From NCBI GenBank assembly GCA_020216805.1, contig JAIWNN010000043.1:1-10000 (forward strand): a stretch of 10,000 bases of DNA. Direction: 5' to 3'. The translations under genes were made by a program, and so were the position numbers. Shown one piece after another: positions 7,011 to 10,000 of the stretch (within the stretch, counting starts at the first letter, position 1; each line of letters starts with the position of its first letter). Origin of the DNA: Desulfarculus sp. Lineage in GTDB: Bacteria > Desulfobacterota > Desulfarculia > Desulfarculales > Desulfarculaceae. A model generated the notes under the pieces. That model did not search any database. It was not told the origin of the DNA and saw only the letters and a program-made list of their open reading frames with translations.

Positions 7011-8551
7011 CAGCCTTGCTCTGGCCTCAACAAGGGGAACAGGATCACCTCGCGGATGCTGGGTTGGTCGGTGAGCAGCATGGTCAGCCGGTCGATGCCC
7101 ACGCCCTCGCCGGCGGTGGGGGGCATGCCGTACTCCAGGGCCCGCACGTAGTCCAGGTCCATGAACTGGGCCTCGTCGTCGCCGGCCTCGCGGGCGGCGG
7201 CCTGCTCGCGGAAGCGGCCCAACTGGTCATCGGGGTCGTTGAGCTCGCTGAAGCCGTTGCCCATCTCCCGGCCGGCTATGAAGAACTCGAATCGGTCCAC
7301 GATCTCCGGATCCAGGTCGTTGGTGCGGCTCAAGGGGCTGATGTCCAGGGGATAGCCGGTGACGAAGGTCGGCTGCCAAAGCTCCGGCTCCACCAGGGCG
7401 TCGAAGATCTTGGCCAGCGCCTTGCCCAGGCCATCGCCCGGGCGCACCGCCGCGCCCAGCTCCCGGGCCAGACTCACCGCCTTGTCGGCGTCGAAGAGCA
7501 CCGCCGGCGGCACCCCACCGATCTCCAAGAGGCTGGAGCGGAAGTCCAGGTTGGGCCAGGGCGGGGTCAGGTCGATCTCGCGGCCCTGATAAGTGAACTT
7601 GGTCGAGCCCTTGACCGCCTTGGCGCAGGCGCAGAACATCTCCTCGGTCAAGGGAATCAGGTCCTCGTAGCTGGCGTAGCTCTGGTAGAACTCCAGCATG
7701 GTGAACTCGGGGTTGTGGCGGATGCTGATGCCCTCGTTGCGAAAGTTGCGGTTGAGCTCGAAGACCCGCTCCAGGCCGCCCACCACCAGGCGCTTGAGAT
7801 AAAGCTCCGGGGCCACCCGCAGATAGAGCTTCATATCCAGGGCGTTGTGATAAGTCTCGAAGGGTCGGGCTGCGGCGCCGCCGGGGATGATCTGCATCAT
7901 CGGGGTCTCGACCTCGAGAAAACCTTTTTGCATCAAGAAGTTACGAATGGTGGCCACGATGGTTGAGCGGGCCTGGAAGGTTTCGCGCGTTTCCTGGTTC
8001 ATGATCAGGTCCAGGTAGCGCTGGCGATAACGCTGCTCCACGTCGGTCAGACCGTGGAATTTCTCGGGCAACGAGCGGTAGCTTTTGGTGACCAAGGTCC
8101 AGGAATCGACCTTGAGGGTCAGCTCCTGGGTTCGGGTGCGGAACAGGGAGCCCTTGACCCCGATGATGTCGCCCACGTCCAGCTTCTTGAACAGGCCGTA
8201 CCGCTCGGCCCCCAGGCGGTCCCGCTCCAAATGACATTGCAGCGAGCCGCTGCGGTCCTGGAGCTTGATAAAGGCCGCCTTGCCGAAGGATCTGATGGCC
8301 ATGATCCGGCCGGCGATGGAGAACTTCATGTCGTCCATCGCCTCCAGGCGGTCGCCGTCCAGGCGCTCGTACTGGCTTTTCAGATCGGCGATCAGGTCGC
8401 GGGGGCGATGGGTGTTGGGGAACAGGGGCACCCCGGCCTCTTTCAGCTCCTGGGCCTTCTGGCGCCGCTGGCGCATCAGGAGGTTGTCGTCGAGGATGCG
8501 GGCGCCGCCCTTGTCGGGCGCTTCCGGCTTTTGCTTGGGATTATCGGACAC
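7010..8551 (-). CDS. lysS: LysS, class II lysyl-tRNA synthetase
   Basis: LysS charges tRNA-Lys with lysine in the cytoplasm. The 513-residue product (E. coli: 505) has an N-terminal OB-fold anticodon-binding domain (about 75-155) and a class II catalytic core. Motif 1 is near 209-219 (KGFLEVETPMM). Motif 2 spans 264-289 and includes FRNEGISIRHNPEF. Motif 3 is GEGVGIDRLTMLL at 481-493, followed by the LysS-typical IREVILFPLLRP. I chose the GTG start at 8551 because GGAG (8560-8563) lies 8 nt upstream. An in-frame ATG at 8581 would add 10 residues (MDQVGAGVYQ) but has no ribosome binding site before it. The gene is first in the envelope operon, and its stop overlaps the permease start by 1 nt. 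No truncation or missing motif was seen. Confidence 0.97.
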   Translation of the reverse strand: MSDNPKQKPEAPDKGGARILDDNLLMRQRRQKAQELKEAGVPLFPNTHRPRDLIADLKSQYERLDGDRLEAMDDMKFSIAGRIMAIRSFGKAAFIKLQDRSGSLQCHLERDRLGAERYGLFKKLDVGDIIGVKGSLFRTRTQELTLKVDSWTLVTKSYRSLPEKFHGLTDVEQRYRQRYLDLIMNQETRETFQARSTIVATIRNFLMQKGFLEVETPMMQIIPGGAAARPFETYHNALDMKLYLRVAPELYLKRLVVGGLERVFELNRNFRNEGISIRHNPEFTMLEFYQSYASYEDLIPLTEEMFCACAKAVKGSTKFTYQGREIDLTPPWPNLDFRSSLLEIGGVPPAVLFDADKAVSLARELGAAVRPGDGLGKALAKIFDALVEPELWQPTFVTGYPLDISPLSRTNDLDPEIVDRFEFFIAGREMGNGFSELNDPDDQLGRFREQAAAREAGDDEAQFMDLDYVRALEYGMPPTAGEGVGIDRLTMLLTDQPSIREVILFPLLRPEQG

Positions 8552-8559
8552 TTGATATA

Positions 8560-8563
8560 CTCC
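8560..8563 (-). promoter_or_regulatory. Ribosome binding site deciding the lysS start
   Basis: GGAG on the minus strand, 8 nt before the GTG at 8551. It lies inside the coding region if ATG 8581 were used, and ATG 8581 has no such site of its own. Confidence 0.55.
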
Positions 8564-8634
8564 AGCCCCGACCTGGTCCATCAGCGGAGACGCGCGGCCC
8601 GGCCTGTCGGGTTTCTCCTTGAACTAGGCTACGT

Positions 8635-8663
8635 TATCTACGTCAGGGCCGGGGGTTTGTCAA
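8635..8663 (-). promoter_or_regulatory. Sigma70-like promoter for the lysS-lol-bamA-skp-lpx operon
   Basis: Minus strand: a perfect -35 TTGACA (8663-8658), a 17-bp spacer, and a -10 candidate TAGATA (8640-8635). A slightly better -10 match, GATAAC (8638-8633), would need a 19-bp spacer. Transcription would start near 8626-8629, giving a leader of about 75 nt before GTG 8551. Every junction downstream is 40 nt or less, and I see no second promoter of similar quality, so this probably drives the whole cluster. The -10 is imperfect, so the exact start is uncertain. Confidence 0.6.
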
Positions 8664-8665
8664 GC

Positions 8666-8687
8666 CCGCCGTCTGGCGGCATTTTTT
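8666..8687 (+). terminator. Intrinsic-terminator-like hairpin with T6, between divergent promoters
   Basis: Plus strand: stem CCGCC (8666-8670), loop GTCT, stem GGCGG (8675-8679), then CA and six T (8682-8687). This is the form of a Rho-independent terminator reading right, though the stem is only 5 bp. No plus-strand gene lies upstream of it in the window. It could stop stray rightward transcription before the downstream promoter, end an unannotated small RNA, or be a chance structure whose A6 tract on the other strand lies upstream of the lysS -35. Confidence 0.45.
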
Positions 8688-8698
8688 CGTCCGCGCCA

Positions 8699-8727
8699 TT
8701 GACAGGGGCCTGTTCAGTGGCCATATT
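8699..8727 (+). promoter_or_regulatory. Sigma70-like promoter for the cysteine-rich protein gene
   Basis: Plus strand: perfect -35 TTGACA (8699-8704), a 17-bp spacer, and a -10 CATATT (8722-8727) matching 4 of 6 consensus bases. Transcription would start near 8733-8735, leaving a leader of about 97 nt before ATG 8832. The leader holds a short dyad GCCGcaaCGGC (8731-8741) and a second weak -10-like TATCTT at 8801-8806. The remainder of 8735-8816 shows no structure I can interpret. Confidence 0.6.
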
Positions 8728-8816
8728 TAGGCCGCAACGGCTTGGCGAATGCCTGTTTCAGTCAGCGGCCGGCAGCGTTCCGGGACCGGAGGCGTTTCGC
8801 TATCTTATTTCGTTTT

Positions 8817-8822
8817 AGGGAG
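8817..8822 (+). promoter_or_regulatory. Ribosome binding site deciding the cysteine-rich protein start
   Basis: AGGGAG with a 9-nt spacer to ATG 8832. The frame is open further upstream to a TTG at 8742, but that extension is Arg/Phe-rich, starts only just downstream of the putative promoter, and lacks a ribosome binding site. Confidence 0.65.
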
Positions 8823-8831
8823 ATTTTGGCC

Positions 8832-9119
8832 ATGCAGTGCACCACCAACCGTCCGGGCATGGAATGCGGCTTCATGAGCGGCAAAGGCTGTGGTTATATC
8901 GGAGGCTCTTGCCACCCCATCGTGGAGTCCTGCCAGGGTTGCGACCGGACGGTGACCGCGGGCGAGATGGTCTATTGCAAGAGCTACCCCGATCCGGCGG
9001 CCAAGTGGCGTTTCGGACCCTGCAACTTCGCCACCCACGTCAAGACCGAGACCAAGGACGAGGGCAAGAAGATCAACCCCCTCAAGGCCTCCAAGCGCGC
9101 CAGCGCCAAGAAGAAGTAA
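8832..9119 (+). CDS. Small PxxKW-family cysteine-rich protein
   Basis: The 95-residue product has eight cysteines at 3, 12, 20, 27, 34, 37, 49 and 64, including CQGC at 34-37. PDPAAKW at 53-59 contains the P-x-x-K-W motif for which the family is named. The tail from about residue 71 is Lys-rich (INPLKASKRASAKKK at 81-95). From memory, such proteins are annotated as 'PxxKW family cysteine-rich protein' and occur mainly in sulfate-reducing deltaproteobacteria; their function is unknown. The Cys spacing suggests a metal site (zinc or Fe-S), which is inference. There is no signal peptide or membrane segment, so it is probably cytoplasmic, and the basic tail could contact nucleic acid. The gene stands alone, divergent from lysS and convergent with the RtcA-like gene, with its own promoter, ribosome binding site and downstream hairpin. 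Confidence 0.85.
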   Translation: MQCTTNRPGMECGFMSGKGCGYIGGSCHPIVESCQGCDRTVTAGEMVYCKSYPDPAAKWRFGPCNFATHVKTETKDEGKKINPLKASKRASAKKK

Positions 9120-9164
9120 CGTCGGACGCCACGGGGCGGGCTCCCTCCCGGTTCGCATTGGTAG

Positions 9165-9202
9165 CGCCGGGGCTCCGCGCGGCGGGGCTCCGGCGTTTCA
9201 TT
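9165..9202 (+). terminator. Strong GC-rich hairpin downstream of the cysteine-rich protein gene
   Basis: A 31-nt sequence (9165-9195) folds on the plus strand into a 14-bp stem with two G-U wobbles and a GCG loop, followed by TTTCATT (9196-9202). It starts 45 nt after the stop codon. The T tract is short, so termination may be modest. On the minus strand the wobbles become mismatches and no T run follows, so it fits rightward transcription better than that of the convergent RtcA-like gene. Confidence 0.55.
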
Positions 9203-9232
9203 CGGGGGCAGCCGCGCCCGCCGTCGCTCTGC

Positions 9233-10000
9233 TCAGGCGCGCCCCCAATCGCGTCCCATGACCCGGATCTGGGCCGGACCGCCGCGCGGGTCCTCGAAGA
9301 CGCGCACCGTCTCGGGCCAGAAGGCGTCCACCGCCGCCGCCGCCGCCTTGAGTTCCCGACTGACCACGTCTACGTTCAGGCGGCTGACTCCGCGGGCGCA
9401 GGCCATGGCCGCCAAGAGCCGGGAGGCCAGCATGGCCGGCAAACCGGCCCCGCTGTCCAGAAAGGTCTTGAGGGCTTCCACCGCCTCCATGGCCAGGGCC
9501 TCGGGCCGGCCGCCCCGCCGGCCAATGGCGCTGAATCCCACCCGCAGGCCGGCCGGGTTCTCGGCCCAGACCAAGACCGCCAGGCCGGTTCCACCCCGGG
9601 CCCGGCGCAGGCGGGCGGAGCCCTCCAGACCGTGGAGCCTCAGACGATCCTGGGCCGCGGCCAGGGCCTGCTCGGCCAGGTGGACCGGCAGTGCCGAGCT
9701 GACCAGCTCCACCCCGATGCGCTGGGCTTGGAAAGGCCCCTCGGCCTCCAGGGGGCGCAGGGCCGTCGCCGGGCCGATCCGCAGCTCGGCCTCGCCCCCG
9801 CCAGCCGGGAAAAATCCCGGTGCGATCTCCACGTATTCCAGCTCCAGCCCCATCAGCCCCAGATCGGGGATGAACACCCGATTGATTTCCTCGCTGGTGG
9901 GTCCGCCCAGGACATGGGTGCCGCCGGAGAGGTAAAGACTACTCTCCTCCCCGGCCAAGGCCAGGGGCAGGCCGAGGGTCTCCACCAGCCAGGCCACCGG
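9233..10000 (-). CDS. rtcA: RNA 3'-phosphate cyclase (RtcA)-like protein, N-terminus beyond the window, active-site residues altered
   Basis: RtcA uses ATP to convert RNA 3'-phosphate ends to 2',3'-cyclic phosphates through a covalent His-AMP intermediate. About 255 codons of the C-terminal part are visible (E. coli: 338-342 residues); the frame runs open past position 10000. Counting from the GTG codon at 9997, GGTH at 25-28 and GFFPAGGGEAELRI at 61-74 match the family's SGGT and 'G-F-Y-P-A-G-G-G' signature. A domain-insert-like segment and a return to the main fold follow. In the C-terminal stretch where E. coli RtcA has LADQL and then SCHLLTN with the nucleotidylated His, this protein reads LASRL (190-194) and SRELKAA (213-219). 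The His position appears to be Glu215 (codon 9353-9355). The fold assignment is good; catalytic activity is doubtful. The gene is convergent with the cysteine-rich gene. Confidence 0.82.
   Translation of the reverse strand, partial: PVAWLVETLGLPLALAGEESSLYLSGGTHVLGGPTSEEINRVFIPDLGLMGLELEYVEIAPGFFPAGGGEAELRIGPATALRPLEAEGPFQAQRIGVELVSSALPVHLAEQALAAAQDRLRLHGLEGSARLRRARGGTGLAVLVWAENPAGLRVGFSAIGRRGGRPEALAMEAVEALKTFLDSGAGLPAMLASRLLAAMACARGVSRLNVDVVSRELKAAAAAVDAFWPETVRVFEDPRGGPAQIRVMGRDWGRA

Noticed and set aside
8552..8581. ATG 8581 as the lysS start
   Set aside because: No ribosome binding site precedes it, while GGAG is well placed for the GTG at 8551. It remains possible and changes only 10 residues.
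8615..8620. AAGGAG on the minus strand early in the lysS leader, as a sign of a leader peptide
   Set aside because: No ATG, GTG or TTG follows at a usable distance, so no small ORF can be supported.
8551..8630. T-box or other riboswitch controlling lysS
   Set aside because: The leader is only about 75 nt, with no T-box-like element and only a weak 4-bp stem (CCCG/CGGG at 8598-8611).
8742..8831. N-terminal extension of the cysteine-rich protein to a TTG at 8742
   Set aside because: The 30 added residues look like translated leader (Arg/Phe-rich). The AGGGAG at 8817-8822 and the family-like MQCTT start support ATG 8832.
8805..9158. A minus-strand open frame opposite the cysteine-rich protein gene
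   Set aside because: No homology is recognisable. The plus strand has promoter, ribosome binding site, a family motif and a cysteine pattern.

Overview
The window is about 65-70% GC and almost fully coding. It looks like the chromosome of a Gram-negative deltaproteobacterium (Desulfobacterota, perhaps a Desulfarculales-like sulfate reducer). Three things point that way: genes for lipid A and outer-membrane assembly, a BamA with an extra N-terminal domain, and a small PxxKW-type cysteine-rich protein known mainly from that group. The assignment is inference; there is no rRNA or other direct marker.

Positions 1-8663 hold one compact minus-strand cluster. In transcription order (right to left) it reads lysS (lysyl-tRNA synthetase), lolC/E (lipoprotein-release permease), lolD (its ATPase), bamA (outer-membrane beta-barrel insertase), skp/ompH (periplasmic chaperone), lpxD, fabZ and lpxA (cut by the left edge). 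Genes overlap by 1-4 nt or are separated by at most 40 nt. A sigma70-like promoter (TTGACA, 17 bp, TAGATA) lies upstream of lysS and is the only good one I see, so the eight genes are probably one operon. LpxA and LpxD start lipid A synthesis, FabZ balances fatty-acid supply, Skp and BamA deliver and insert outer-membrane proteins, and the Lol proteins release lipoproteins towards the outer membrane.

Positions 8552-8831 form a divergent regulatory region. It holds the lysS promoter, a terminator-like hairpin with a T6 run, and a second sigma70-like promoter (TTGACA, 17 bp, CATATT) reading right.

That second promoter serves a 95-residue protein with eight cysteines (8832-9119). A strong hairpin follows, and then, converging from the right edge, the C-terminal two thirds of an RNA 3'-phosphate cyclase-like gene (9233-10000). 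In that fragment the expected catalytic histidine appears to be glutamate.

I see no mobile element, CRISPR array, tRNA, rRNA or phage gene. Most of the window is ordinary core envelope biology. The points worth a second look are the RtcA-like active-site changes, the BamA N-terminal domain, the orphan hairpin between the divergent promoters, and the uncharacterised cysteine-rich protein.
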